A stretch of DNA of 64,000 bases from Ectobius pallidus (Eukaryota > Arthropoda > Insecta > Blattodea > Ectobiidae). The notes under the pieces are model-generated. The model worked only from the letters and a program-made list of their open reading frames with translations, did no database searches and was not told the DNA's origin. The stretch covers positions 15,854,606-15,918,605 of the forward strand of contig CAXKWD010000003.1 in the NCBI GenBank assembly GCA_964059195.1, written 5' to 3'. This document shows positions 24,365 through 33,504 of this stretch, one piece after another. Numbering within the stretch: position 1 is the stretch's first letter; every line of letters begins with the position of its first letter. The translations under genes and the position numbers were made by a program.

Positions 24365-24560
24365 GGTCTCCTTGGCCGCGGTAGCTAAGGCCGTGGGTAA
24401 GGAGGCAGTGGGTTCAAGTCCCGCCTAGTGCATGGGTGTTTGGGTGGAATAAGGGGAAAAAAAGGAAAACAAGAAAAAGGAATTGAGTCAATTTAGATGC
24501 TCGTTTGTTTTTCCACTGAAATCTGTACGAGGGAGCCGAGGTACTTTATACTTACTTACT
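24365..24560 (+). mobile_element. tRNA-like SINE fragment
   Basis: TTGGCCGCGGTAGCTAAGGC followed by GGTTCAAGTCC gives plausible A- and B-box spacing. An A-rich stretch and a (CTTA)n end follow. Single copy in this window. Confidence 0.5.
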
Positions 24561-24589
24561 TACTTACTCAATGGCAATAGAAAATTCCT

Positions 24590-25300
24590 AAGTAAGCTAA
24601 AGGAATATCATCTATTTTATGGAACCCGGAGGTTCATTGCTGCGCTTACTTGAGCACGCCATTCAACCCTATTCTGTGCTAACTCCATCCAATCATCCCT
24701 CGCAAATCCTAAAAAAACTCCGTGACGCTACATCCCTGAAGGGACTTGGCCTACCACCCGACCATGGAGGGCATATGGTCTTTTACCATAGGCAGATGGC
24801 AGGATTGGAGGGCATATGGTCAGCATGCCGTTAATAGTGGTTTCCATGATTGGGGCTGCTACTTCTCTATCAAGTAGCTCCTCAATTTGAATTACGAGAC
24901 AAAGTGCACCCCGTTCCAGACCTACCTACCTCAAAAAAATCCGAGGAGGTACCGGGGATCGAACCCGACCGACGGATCTGTAATCAGCGACGCTAACCAC
25001 AAGACCACGCCGGCGGACATCGCAAATCCTACCTCCCTTAAATCTATCCTAATATTGCCCTCCCACCTTCTTCTAGGTTTTCCCAGTGGTCTTTTCCCTT
25101 CGGGTCTCCCAGTCAATACTATTGAGATATGTCTTTCCTCCCCCATGCGCGCCACATATCCAGCCCATTTCATCCTCCGTGATTTAATTACCCTTACTAT
25201 ATCCGGTGACGAGTACAGGTCATGAAGCTCGTCGGTATGCAGTTTTCTCCAGTCCCCATTTTCATCTACATGTGTACAGGTATATAGACCTATAGACATA
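24590..25300 (-). pseudogene. Non-LTR retrotransposon 3' end, interrupted by a SINE
   Basis: On the minus strand 25290-25032 encodes the C-terminus of an insect LINE polyprotein: DENGDWRKLHTDELHDLYSS, then VRVIKSRRMKWAGYVARMGE, GRPEGKRPLGKPRRRWEGNI and RIDLREVGFA. The frame then runs into a SINE and resumes at 24711-24590 (CATCCAATCATCCCTCGCAA; 3' tail with GGAACCCGGAGGTTCATTGC). This copy is less decayed than 2300-2714. The upstream reverse transcriptase is absent. Confidence 0.8.
24712..25019 (-). mobile_element. tRNA-derived SINE, family 4, copy 1, inserted in a LINE
   Basis: Flanked by the exact 12-bp duplication TCGCAAATCCTA (24700-24711 and 25020-25031). The minus-strand head contains TTGTGGTTAGCGTCGCTGAT (A-box region) and GGGTTCGATCCCCGG (B box). 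The body ends in an A-run next to the duplication. Other copies: 26540-26852 and 58352-58638. Confidence 0.9.
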
Positions 25301-25339
25301 CATATATACGAAAGCTTGGAGGTACGAGGCATAATTTAC

Positions 25340-25740
25340 CAACTGATATGGCACAAAATCATTCACTTCCTTCTGAATGAATTACATTTCAGAGACATGT
25401 TTAACACACTTTTTCATTAAAATGACAGATCGTTCTTTTGATTTTTTCCATGGTTTATTCACTTTTTACAGAGGACGTTATGATTGATTGCAGACATACA
25501 AGATTATAATCCTACAGGTTACTGTGGCTATAGATCTTCTTCCAGATAATATAATCGTGTAGTCAATTACATGCTGTGCATTCCTAGTAGGCTTTGGAGC
25601 TTCTGTTCGTATAAAAATAAACGGTGCAAAATATGTTACACAAACTTCCTCACATATACGTGTTAAAATTTTTATAATTGATGTTTTAGGTTGATAAAGA
25701 AATGGTATGTATCACTAAAAAATGAATGTAGGCCTATAAC
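25340..25740. other. Unrecognised intergenic DNA
   Basis: AT-rich, without a gene or a family resemblance. Confidence 0.35.
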
Positions 25741-25743
25741 CCC

Positions 25744-26311
25744 AGTTTTATTATAAGATAATATTTCCACCTTATGCACTAGTACTAATTAGATATTGAA
25801 CTAATTACTAATTACTAGTACTAATTAGATATTTATGTGACGTATCTTCTACACTCAACGTTTGTACATACAACTACCAGTATATATGTTTTTAATTGTA
25901 ATTTTAATCTGTTGCTATGATTATATAACCTTTTACAACATTCTAATTTTCCTGAACAAGACTATTCAATAAGGTGCATCTAGACAACGAGATATAAATA
26001 GCCTAAGTACCTTACGTTGTAATATTCAAAGCTTTGAACACAAAATACTACAGTTTTAGTACCTAAATAGAAATAACTAACTATTTTATATTTATAACTA
26101 TTAAAAACTTTGACTATTGTATTTTAATGCAGCTCATGTTACTGTATAAATACATGTAGGCCTACATATAATTAACGATTAAACAACAAGCATATATATA
26201 TATATATATATATATATTTAAAAAAAAACAGATTCCTTGTCAACACCCATTCACTTCAATATCTAATTAGTACTAGTGCATAAGGTGGAAATATTATCTT
26301 ATAATAAAACT
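25744..26311. mobile_element. Element with 57-bp perfect terminal inverted repeats
   Basis: 25744-25800 is exactly inverted at 26255-26311. The outer bases read AGTTTTATTATAAG and CTTATAATAAAACT. The 454-bp interior is AT-rich with a (TA)n tract at 26193-26216 and no open frame. Long perfect inverted ends suggest a recent DNA-transposon derivative. No clear target duplication was found. Confidence 0.72.
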
Positions 26312-26539
26312 AATTTATCAGCACTAGTAGAAAATGAAATTCATCAATGACCTATAACCCCAGGTTAAATATATTTGGGAATCTTACCAAATTGTTCATA
26401 TAATATTTTCCTTGGAGCATCACACACGTTAAGTGCATAAATAATTGCTCCGACTATTCAATTTTTAGATTTCCTTGGTCAATAAATCATAAAACAGAAT
26501 TCAAATTAAACAAAATCAACATTGTATATGACTTTAAAA

Positions 26540-26852
26540 AAAAACTCCGTGGCGCTACACCCCTGAAAGGATAAGGCCTACCACCCGACCACTGAGTCAT
26601 CTACCATAGGCCGATGGCAGGAATGGGGCATTGTGGTCAGCATGCCGACACCCACGGCCGTCAATGGTGTTTCCATGACCGGAGCCGCTACTTCTCTATT
26701 AAGTAGTTCCTCAATTTGAATCACGAGGCTGAGTGCACCCCATTCCAGACCTCCCTACCTCAGAAAAATCCGAGGAGATACCGGGTATCGAACCTGGGCC
26801 GACGGATCTGTAGTCAGCGACGCTAACCACAAGACCACACCGGAGGTGGTTT
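26540..26852 (-). mobile_element. tRNA-derived SINE, family 4, copy 2
   Basis: Same body (CTCCGTGGCGCTACACCCCT) and head (complement of GACGCTAACCACAAGACCAC) as copy 1. It sits after an A-run at 26534-26543. Confidence 0.85.
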
Positions 26853-26859
26853 AAGTCGT

Positions 26860-27049
26860 ATGCCCACTTTATTTAGCCTACAGCTACCTTTATGTGGACA
26901 TCCTGTTTGAACCTATGAAATGCAATATCTGAATACTTTCCATTTTTTTAATTCGGGTTTGTTAAAGAAAAATAGGCCTATATAGCAAACTGCATTTAAG
27001 CCAGCTATTTTCTTTATTAATAATATTATACTATGATTGTTTATGTTGA

Positions 27050-27085
<36 letters not shown>

Positions 27086-27140
27086 TGAGTTAATTTCGCT
27101 TGCTTTAACAGCATATGGCTCATAATCACGTGTTTATAAT
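26860..27140. other. Intergenic DNA with ATT microsatellite
   Basis: (ATT)n at 27050-27084. Nothing else is recognised. Confidence 0.35.
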
Positions 27141-27142
27141 GT

Positions 27143-27602
27143 TTTTGCACGACGTAACTAATTAGTGGCACTTACGAATATTGTTGCCGTGGATCGTAGC
27201 TTGACATTCCCGCACGCAATCTGGTTGCTATGAAAACAAAAGAAATCTCCGTGCGGTAAAAATTACAAAAAGCACAAGTGCCGTAAGTAAAACCATCATA
27301 ATATAATCCTTTATGGAAGACCGAAACCAAGGCCCCCCAGATTAACAGGACAAATATTCGGTCCCCATAACAACCAACATATGCGAATCACTTTCTGAAA
27401 TATAACATCCATCTTCAATAGTGTATAAACATAATATTTTCAGCTAATATCTCAATTAATATACATAAATTGAAATAAATATTCATCGTGCAAAAAATAG
27501 CATGCAATACTCGTGCCGTAAGCGCATAACGGATCTCGGAAACTGAAAAAACTCTTTGCTCGATCCGTATGCACCGCTTACGGCACTTGTATCGCAATAT
27601 AG
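27143..27602 (+). repeat. Dispersed repeat R8, copy 2
   Basis: Nearly identical to 21531-21998, about 5.6 kb away in the same orientation. The differences are a handful of substitutions and a short gap near 27330. The minus-strand 73-codon frame here is not preserved in copy 1. Confidence 0.75.
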
Positions 27603-27609
27603 GCCTACT

Positions 27610-28093
27610 ATTGCCTGTACCAGTAGCGTGTTTCAATAAATAATTCGTTTGTGTCTAATTCTATAAATTTTCCAGTGATGGCTTCTTTTCTAATATTCAG
27701 TTTAAACGATTATGACATTCCGGTGATAGCGACGATCTATTATGGAAAGTCCAGCGTCTGCCTTTGCGAATGAGGAAACCATGAAAACCGAAAGTCAATT
27801 TGGTTTGAACCAAGAACCTCTTGCCAATTAGCCTACAAAGCTTCTCATGATTAAAAAAAAATTACTGAAGCCTTTAAAGTACTTAATTTGTCACACAATA
27901 TACAAACCCATGCCGGACTGCCGAGAAAACAGTTAATACAATGATTAGGCCCATATTTTATTTCTTTGTACCTTATTCTATTCTTTTACGTGAAATTTAT
28001 ATTTTCTTTCAATTCCTTCTCTATGATTTTAATACAAATTTAAGAAAAACTAATACTTATCAAACATTTACATTTCTGCCATTTTGAGGTTGA

Positions 28094-28153
<60 letters not shown>

Positions 28154-28585
28154 GATGTGTTAAAAAGTGAATATGCAACTTAGAAATACGACATGCTTTG
28201 ATATCTGACATATATTTTGATTCCATGTTTTCAGTGTTAATTATAATTACATCTGTTATTATGTTTATTTTCATCCGTTATGTTCCTTTATGTATGTCTG
28301 TTATGCATCTATTTTATGTCCTAATGTTTATCAACTAATGTCAGGTATGCTTTATCAGTTGGCAGCCTGAAAATGGAGGAAGCTGAAGGAAAATGGTTTC
28401 CAAACGCTTTAAAATATCCTTAAAAATCTAAATAGCAATCGAAATCCCTTAAAATTTATCGTGGTATCACGAAAAACAACTAATAATTATGACACAGATA
28501 TTTTGAAAACATATGTAAATCCTTTAAAAACAACCCAATTCTTAGAAAATAATACGAAATCCTTTAAAAAAATCTAATGTGAAAC
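27610..28585. other. Intergenic DNA with a long ATT microsatellite
   Basis: (ATT)n spans 28096-28153, about 19 units. No gene was recognised in the remainder. Confidence 0.4.
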
Positions 28586-28589
28586 AAAT

Positions 28590-28740
28590 AACTTTCTTTG
28601 CCCAAATAAAAGTGTTGCATCTTAGTATAATATATTATGTATGGCATTCTCTTCATGTAAATTGGTTGTAATAATGACGAGAATGTCTTACCTAAACGCA
28701 TCGCATCCCCGATGGATACAAAACACAAATTATAGCTATT
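28590..28740 (+). repeat. Dispersed repeat R6, uninterrupted copy
   Basis: Matches the two halves flanking the SINE at 15899-16303, including GCATCCCCGATGGATACA at 28700-28717. Confidence 0.55.
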
Positions 28741-29395
28741 TTTGTATCAAGTACGCAAAATAGCACTTTAGCGGACGAATCTAGTATAGCGGCCGAGGCG
28801 TAAGCCGAGGCTGAAATACTGGAAGAGTCCGATAAAATTTTGCGTACTTGGTACATACAATCTTTTTTAGTAAAAGTCCGCTAAACCATATGAAATGAAA
28901 CAAAATACCGTATATAATTAATTATAATGAAAGGTAGTCAGCCATTTGTTAACGTCATATTCTGACAGCCACCTGAATCGCGGAACAATAACCGTACGTA
29001 TCAATACGAAATACGGTATAGTTGCATTATAGGCTATTATATGAGTCGCTTTATGTAAACAATAATGTATACTAAATAGTATTTATGAAAAGCTTGTGAA
29101 AATATGGATGATAATCCCGAGGAAATTTCAGTCCTAGCCAGAAACATTGAATAGAGCTGGTGCCAGCAAATTCACGGCAGCAGTAGACTATGAGACGTAA
29201 TGTATTGCAATTAAATGCTGGTGCATTCATGGTAAGCAATGTTTCTCTTGTGAATGAAGATGTGAAAAGTTTTTGGCTTATATTTGTTGTTATATGATTA
29301 ATAGACTAACCCGTTTTGCGAAAAACCCTCGTAAAGTTTCTGATTATCACAAAGAAGCATGTTGGCTTAAATTTGTTGTTTTATGACCAACTAGC
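28741..29395. other. Unrecognised DNA with a short inverted repeat
   Basis: TATCAAGTACGCAAAAT (28746) and ATTTTGCGTACTTGGTA (28837) form inverted arms around a GC-rich stretch with CGGCCGAGGCGTAAGCCGAG. No gene was seen. Confidence 0.4.
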
Positions 29396-29399
29396 CTGT

Positions 29400-29800
29400 G
29401 TCCGCGACTTCGCCCGCGAAAATATTTTCAAAAATTCAAAATTAAGAGCATAATAGTTAAATCATTATATTTATTAGCATCTAAATCACGTGGACTACAT
29501 ACCATAGTTAGATAGCGTCGCCTGGTAAAAGCGACCTCAGATTCGAGTTCCTTGGCCCAGAAAACCCCTGTATAGTGAGTTTCGTCCAAATGGAACAATA
29601 TTTAACCATATTTAGGCCTATATTGATTATCCCTCTTCCGTCTAGGTTGAAAATTTCAGATATCTGCGTGGCTTGACATAATAAACAAACAAATGAATCG
29701 ACCAGCGTGGGCTTACAACATTCAAGCGATCGCGATGCTTTTATATCCAGACTGCTTTTATCGCGGACAGACAGACAGACATTTCCTTTTATTAATATAG
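29400..29800. repeat. Dispersed repeat R4, copy 2
   Basis: Shares CAGATTCGAGTTCC, AGTGAGTTTCGTCCAAAT and GACAGACAGACA with 12925-13555 and with 53580-53720. The 131-codon minus-strand frame over it is a chance reading. Confidence 0.5.
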
Positions 29801-30350
29801 ATGATATGCGTAAATCCATGTTAGAGTTGGTGTGACTGGTCAATGTCATCTGCATTTTGTTTACAGATTGCCATGACGACTTAAAAGATGAAAAAATACG
29901 CAACTTCGAATTTCATGACTGAACACAATACTTCCTTATATAGTAGGCCTAAGCATAAGTGAAGACGATTCTTATTCCAGGTAGGCATAACGAATATACT
30001 GAATGTACAGAGTTAGATTCTCACGGTATACGACACCCTGTATATTATTGCCATTCTCTGTAAAGGAGCGTCTTCTCCGTTGGTAATTGCTTCAAATTGC
30101 CGCATGTCACAATGCTTGACAACTTCCCACGAGAATAATCCATCAAGTCTGCAGAGGTGGAGGCCGAGTAAACGCCAGGCCGAGGGTGGAATTACAAATG
30201 AGATGCATTCAAACAAGTTTCTCATGTTATGGGCGTCAATGGAGTAATTTCGGCAAGCGTTGCTCCAATGTGAAAATCGAACGCAGAGTAAAAGGGGATC
30301 AAGAAACCTTTAGAGAGAGCCGTGGGACCTGTGGTTTATTTGAACCTCAA
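29801..30350. other. Unrecognised intergenic DNA
   Basis: Two short open frames (70-71 codons) without domains. No family resemblance. Confidence 0.35.
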
Positions 30351-30359
30351 ATTACACTG

Positions 30360-30990
30360 ACTATTCCTTTCATGCGCCGCGTGTTTGATATTGACCAATA
30401 ACGTTTATTAATTCCTCGTATATAGACGAATCACGATCGTCTATCTTATAATAGTTGAATAAAAACACTTTCTTTAACGCACTTTATTTACCTTGGTAAA
30501 CTTCTGGACGGCCGTTTCGCAGGTGGTGTTCCTGCATCCAGGAAGTTTCCACCTGCGAAACGGCCGTCCAGAAGTTTACCAAGGTAAATAAAGTGCGTTA
30601 AAGAAAGTGTTTTTATTCAACTATTTATTACACAATGCTAAAGTCGGACACAAGAATGAACATCTTATAATATCCTTCCTAGCTTCACAAGGATGCAATT
30701 TTATCTGATAAAACGTCAGCTCGTTACTGGACGCGTAAGGCATCAACGTGCCGTGATTAATACGTCACATGCTGCCAGTGATAGGAATGAAAACACATTA
30801 TTTTATATATCATAAATTGTTTGCAAATTGAAATAATATAAATGCCCATTGATTAAAGACATAATTTCGATTCGGTGCAAGCCAGTTCGTGTGCTTTTAC
30901 AGCGTTCTGATGTAAGCAACTACCACGACACCCTCCATCTTGTGATACGCACTATTGGTAGCATTGGGAACTCGGATCGATTCATCGAAT
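30360..30990 (-). repeat. Dispersed repeat R7, inverse copy, split by a foldback
   Basis: Inverse of 17700-18085: TTTGATATTGACCAATAACG at 30387 and GTGCAAGCCAGTTCGTGTGC near 30877. The insertion at 30450-30625 separates the halves. It ends about 45 bp before the Polinton target duplication. Confidence 0.55.
30450..30625. repeat. Perfect 77-bp foldback (hairpin) element
   Basis: The left arm 30450-30526 and right arm 30549-30625 are exact inverse complements, separated by a 22-bp loop that itself contains TTCCTG..CAGGAA. Each arm contains TTACCTTGGTAAA. The structure would form a long RNA hairpin if transcribed. It is probably a foldback transposon or MITE; no certain target duplication was found. 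Confidence 0.85.
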
Positions 30991-31031
30991 CGATTCGTGG
31001 ACTGTTCATTTAGTAGGCTACGCCTTGATCC

Positions 31032-31037
31032 TACGGC
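31032..31037. repeat. Polinton 6-bp target site duplication, left
   Basis: TACGGC directly precedes the first base of the element and is repeated at 46779-46784. A 6-bp duplication is the established size for Polinton/Maverick insertion. Confidence 0.95.
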
Positions 31038-31580
31038 AGTAGTGGTGTTTTGCCGATGACGTCACAGAGGAGCGGAGGAGCAGCTGACCACTGTCCACTC
31101 GGGAGGAGCAGCTGACCACTGTCCACTCGGGAGGAGCAGCTGACCACTCGGAGGAGCAGCAGACCACTGCCCTGGGTGCTAGCGCCCTTTGCTCCGCCTG
31201 TATGTGTAGAACAATGGCCTAAGTGATTAATTATTGGTAATATTGGGAATATTGGTAATTATGAGCTTGCGCCCTTATCGCACATAGTTCTTTTATCAAT
31301 CTGGGTGCTAGCGCCTTTTGCTCCGCCTGTGTGTGTAGAACAAAGGCCTAAGTGTTTATTTATTGGTAATATTGGGAATATTGGTAATTATGAGCTTGCG
31401 CCCTTATCGCACATAGTTCTTTTATCAATCTGGGTGCTAGCGCCTTTTGCTCCGCCTGTGTGTGTAGAACAAAGGCCTAAGTGTTTATTTATTGGTAATA
31501 TTTGCGAGTGTGTAATATTATTGCAGGCTTGCATATGTTAGCGAGAGCCCAGACGTGATGCAGCTGCGCGTACGAGAATA
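31038..31580 (+). repeat. Left terminal inverted repeat (543 bp)
   Basis: Inverse of 46236-46778, with no difference seen in the parts compared. It contains TGACGTCA-type sequence (31056-31063), then 28-bp units (AGGAGCAGCTGACCACTGTC...) at 31076-31103 and 31104-31131 with two shortened copies to about 31170. Next come 129-bp units starting CTGGGTGCTAGCGCC at 31172, 31301 and 31430 (last one partial). Identity ends after GTACGAGAATA. Such arrays may bind the integrase or the terminal protein; this is inference. Confidence 0.95.
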
Positions 31581-31590
31581 AGCCAGTGCA

Positions 31591-31641
31591 CCACGCGTGT
31601 GGTCTTGCAGCAAGTCGTTACATGTTCAAGACCGATATAAA
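31591..31641 (+). promoter_or_regulatory. Promoter of the BIR gene
   Basis: CCACGCGTGTGG at 31591-31602 is followed by TATAAA at 31636-31641, 69 bp before the ATG. The same 12-bp box precedes the TATA boxes at 32864 and 33468. Confidence 0.6.
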
Positions 31642-31704
31642 CCCACGCTATCGCTTTTTTACGTCATAGGCTAGCCGACGTCGGTGGAGAGGTCATCGTC
31701 CGTT

Positions 31705-32118
31705 ATGAAGAGGCCATATAGAATGTATAACATGTTGCGAGAAGACGATCGCAAAAAATCGTTCGCAAGATGGCCACTATCGTTTATCGATGTTGATAAA
31801 ATGGTTGAAACCGGATTTTATTACACTGGTTACAGCGATATAGCAGAGTGCGCATACTGTCATACGCAAATAGGAAAATGGGAAAAAACGGACGTTCCAG
31901 CAAATGAACACAAAAGATGGTCCCCCAATTGTGCATTTTTAAATAAAGGTGGCGAGGGATCGGATGTATGCGGAACTGGTGAAGACGTGTGCGGTCATGG
32001 TGACATCGTTGAAGACGTGTGTGGTCACGGTGAACAAAAGCGAAATAATAAAAACTTGGCGCTGTTTTTTATTGCAATAGTATTTACAGTTTATTGCGCA
32101 TGTGATTGGTTAAAATAA
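31705..32118 (+). CDS. Single-BIR, tail-anchored IAP-like protein
   Basis: A 137-residue protein starting at the ATG at 31705; the frame is open 21 bases further upstream but has no earlier ATG. Residues about 16-80 form a BIR domain with the exact family spacing C-x2-C-x16-H-x6-C (C49, C52, H69, C76), plus RKKSFARWP, a GFYYTG motif and EHKRW. BIR domains of inhibitor-of-apoptosis proteins bind caspases or their antagonists through a zinc-stabilised fold. The BIR is followed by DVCGHG repeats (about 87-110) and a hydrophobic segment at 118-135, which would anchor it in a membrane with the BIR facing the cytosol. There is no RING domain, so ubiquitin-ligase activity is not expected. Probable role: suppression of host cell death. 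A kinetochore-type (survivin-like) role is less likely given the anchor. Codon use is unlike a decayed gene. Confidence 0.88.
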   Translation: MKRPYRMYNMLREDDRKKSFARWPLSFIDVDKMVETGFYYTGYSDIAECAYCHTQIGKWEKTDVPANEHKRWSPNCAFLNKGGEGSDVCGTGEDVCGHGDIVEDVCGHGEQKRNNKNLALFFIAIVFTVYCACDWLK

Positions 32119-32160
32119 GACGAATTTTGATTGGTGGAAATAAGACGTTCTGGGATTGGT
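32104..32160 (+). promoter_or_regulatory. Three inverted CCAAT boxes at 25-bp spacing
   Basis: GATTGGT occurs at 32104-32110, 32129-32135 and 32154-32160, exactly 25 bp apart. The first two units also share AAATAAGACG. The first lies inside the end of the BIR gene. They precede a TTTAATAG element (32172) and a TCAGT initiator-like sequence (32202-32206) upstream of the ATG at 32222. Confidence 0.6.
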
Positions 32161-32221
32161 TAGCGGAGGGCTTTAATAGCTGCGAGACGAATGTTTCGTC
32201 CTCAGTGTACAGCTAGCCAGG

Positions 32222-32728
32222 ATGATGTCAACAACTACGAAGCGCCCACGTAAGCAGACGCCGAAGCAAGCAGTTGAACTGGATGCTGCCCTACAGGAGC
32301 TGATAAACTCAATGCAGGTGACCGAGATACCGAACCATGCTGCGGGTCAATCTCCGAACCAGGCTGCGGGACAAACTTCTATCCAGGCGGCGGACCAAAC
32401 TCCGTTGGATAAGACCAAGATCCCAATAGTAGCAACGCTGGAGAGATATTCAAATATGGATATTAATATGTCGGACACGAAAATGCTACAAGAGTTGGAA
32501 ATCGGGGCACCGTACCTTATAAAGCAGGCACGCTCCACCTATACCAAGTACGGGCGCCGCGTTGTTTTGGACCTTCATAACGGCTGGTCAGTATTCTTGC
32601 CAACTAGATTTGGTAAACTTACAGAAGACCAGATACAGCAGCTGAACGAAGTTAACCTCTCTATCATATATTACGGCAGAGAAATTAATCCAGGCGGCTA
32701 CTACTACCATAATGTGAAATTTGTGTGA
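32222..32728 (+). CDS. Polinton accessory protein, possible OB-fold DNA-binding domain (paralogue 1)
   Basis: A 168-residue protein. Residues about 36-63 contain a threefold degenerate repeat around NHAAGQSP / NQAAGQTS / IQAADQTP, rich in Gln and Ala. Residues about 75-165 form a compact domain shared with the next gene: GAPYLIKQARSTYTKYGRRV, then DLHNGWSVFLPTRFGKLTED, and a terminal YYGRE-x-YYY segment. A short-strand pattern with a basic, aromatic-rich core resembles OB-fold single-strand-binding proteins. I see no decisive motif, so that is a hypothesis. The start is the first ATG after a TCAGT initiator-like site. The gene is short and begins 103 bp after the BIR gene. Confidence 0.72.
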   Translation: MMSTTTKRPRKQTPKQAVELDAALQELINSMQVTEIPNHAAGQSPNQAAGQTSIQAADQTPLDKTKIPIVATLERYSNMDINMSDTKMLQELEIGAPYLIKQARSTYTKYGRRVVLDLHNGWSVFLPTRFGKLTEDQIQQLNEVNLSIIYYGREINPGGYYYHNVKFV

Positions 32729-32838
32729 ATTGACTACATAGACATGGTGATGTGTGTAACAGATGGACCAATGCAATGTGCAAGTGTGCGTAGTGTAACA
32801 GCTGGACCAACGCAATGTTAAAGTGTATATGGCACGAG

Positions 32839-32900
32839 CCACGCGTGTGGTCTCTTCAAATGATATATAAAGCATGATACGTGCGAAGCTCATCATCAGT
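32839..32900 (+). promoter_or_regulatory. Promoter of paralogue 2 (box, TATA, initiator)
   Basis: CCACGCGTGTGG at 32839-32850, TATATAAA at 32864-32871 and TCAGT at 32896-32900 directly touch the ATG at 32901. If transcription starts at the A of TCAGT, about 34 bp after the TATA box, the leader is only three bases. The upstream ATG at 32874 would then lie outside the mRNA, which fixes the start at 32901. Confidence 0.72.
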
Positions 32901-33323
32901 ATGTCTTCTCAAGAACTAGTACGTCAACTCCAGGACTCTTCGTTTGCAGATATCCCAGACATGGAACCTGCGGTAGAAGAGACGCCATCACCAGAACCAA
33001 CAGAGCCGACTATATTATCTACTCTTAAGCTATATAGAACTGTATACATCCCAGAAGTGAGATGGAACAAATCGTTGAGTGAGCTGCAATTTGGACTTGC
33101 GTATCCGATAAAGGAAGCTCGTTCCGTGTATACAAGGCGTGGGAGAAGAGTCGTCATAGATTTAAAGATTGGGCGCAGCGTTTTCCTACCACGAAGGTTT
33201 GGGAAGTTGAGTGAAGATCAGCTTCGACAGATTAACCAGGAGAAACTTTCATTGATGTACTATGCTAGGGAGCCGACTTCACGTGGTTCCCACTATTACG
33301 TTTTCGGATTTGTCTCAGTGTGA
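32901..33323 (+). CDS. Polinton accessory protein, possible OB-fold domain (paralogue 2)
   Basis: A 140-residue protein. The N-terminal 30 residues (MSSQELVRQL, an acidic DMEPAVEE stretch) are shared with the spliced gene downstream. Residues about 50-137 match the C-terminal domain of the 32222 gene (PIKEARSVYTRRGRRVV, SVFLPRRFGKLSEDQ, YYARE). It is thus a mosaic: one half related to the gene before it, the other to the gene after it. Function unknown. A role in binding element DNA during replication is possible from the basic, aromatic domain but unproven. The start was chosen from the promoter layout. Confidence 0.72.
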   Translation: MSSQELVRQLQDSSFADIPDMEPAVEETPSPEPTEPTILSTLKLYRTVYIPEVRWNKSLSELQFGLAYPIKEARSVYTRRGRRVVIDLKIGRSVFLPRRFGKLSEDQLRQINQEKLSLMYYAREPTSRGSHYYVFGFVSV

Positions 33324-33442
33324 TATGTGTATGAATTGACTACATAGACATGGTGATGTGTAACAGATGGACCAATGCAATGTGCAAGTGTGCGTAGTGT
33401 AACAGCTGGACCAACGCAATGTTAAAGTGTATATGGCACAAA

Positions 33443-33504
33443 CCACGCGTGTGGCCTCTTCAAATCATATATAAGGCATGATACATGCGAAGCTCATCAT
33501 CAGT
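33443..33504 (+). promoter_or_regulatory. Promoter of the spliced Cys/His-rich gene
   Basis: CCACGCGTGTGG (33443-33454), TATATAAG (33468-33475) and TCAGT (33500-33504) touch the ATG at 33505. Spacing is identical to the promoter at 32839-32900, from which it was duplicated or vice versa. Confidence 0.72.

Noticed and set aside
25744..26311. Second Polinton or virus end suggested by 57-bp perfect inverted repeats
   Set aside because: Only 454 bp lie between the arms, with no coding capacity. It is better explained as a small non-autonomous DNA element.
29508..29903. Minus-strand frame of 131 codons
   Set aside because: It covers dispersed repeat R4 and the other copies do not keep the frame.
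31076..31170. CRISPR-like spaced repeats in the TIR
   Set aside because: The 28-bp units are directly adjacent without spacers and occur in a eukaryotic transposon end.
31305..31541. Open frame of 78 codons in the left TIR, identical to one at 46275-46511
   Set aside because: It spans the 129-bp tandem units and encodes the repeat itself. It is identical in both TIRs simply because they are identical. No domain.
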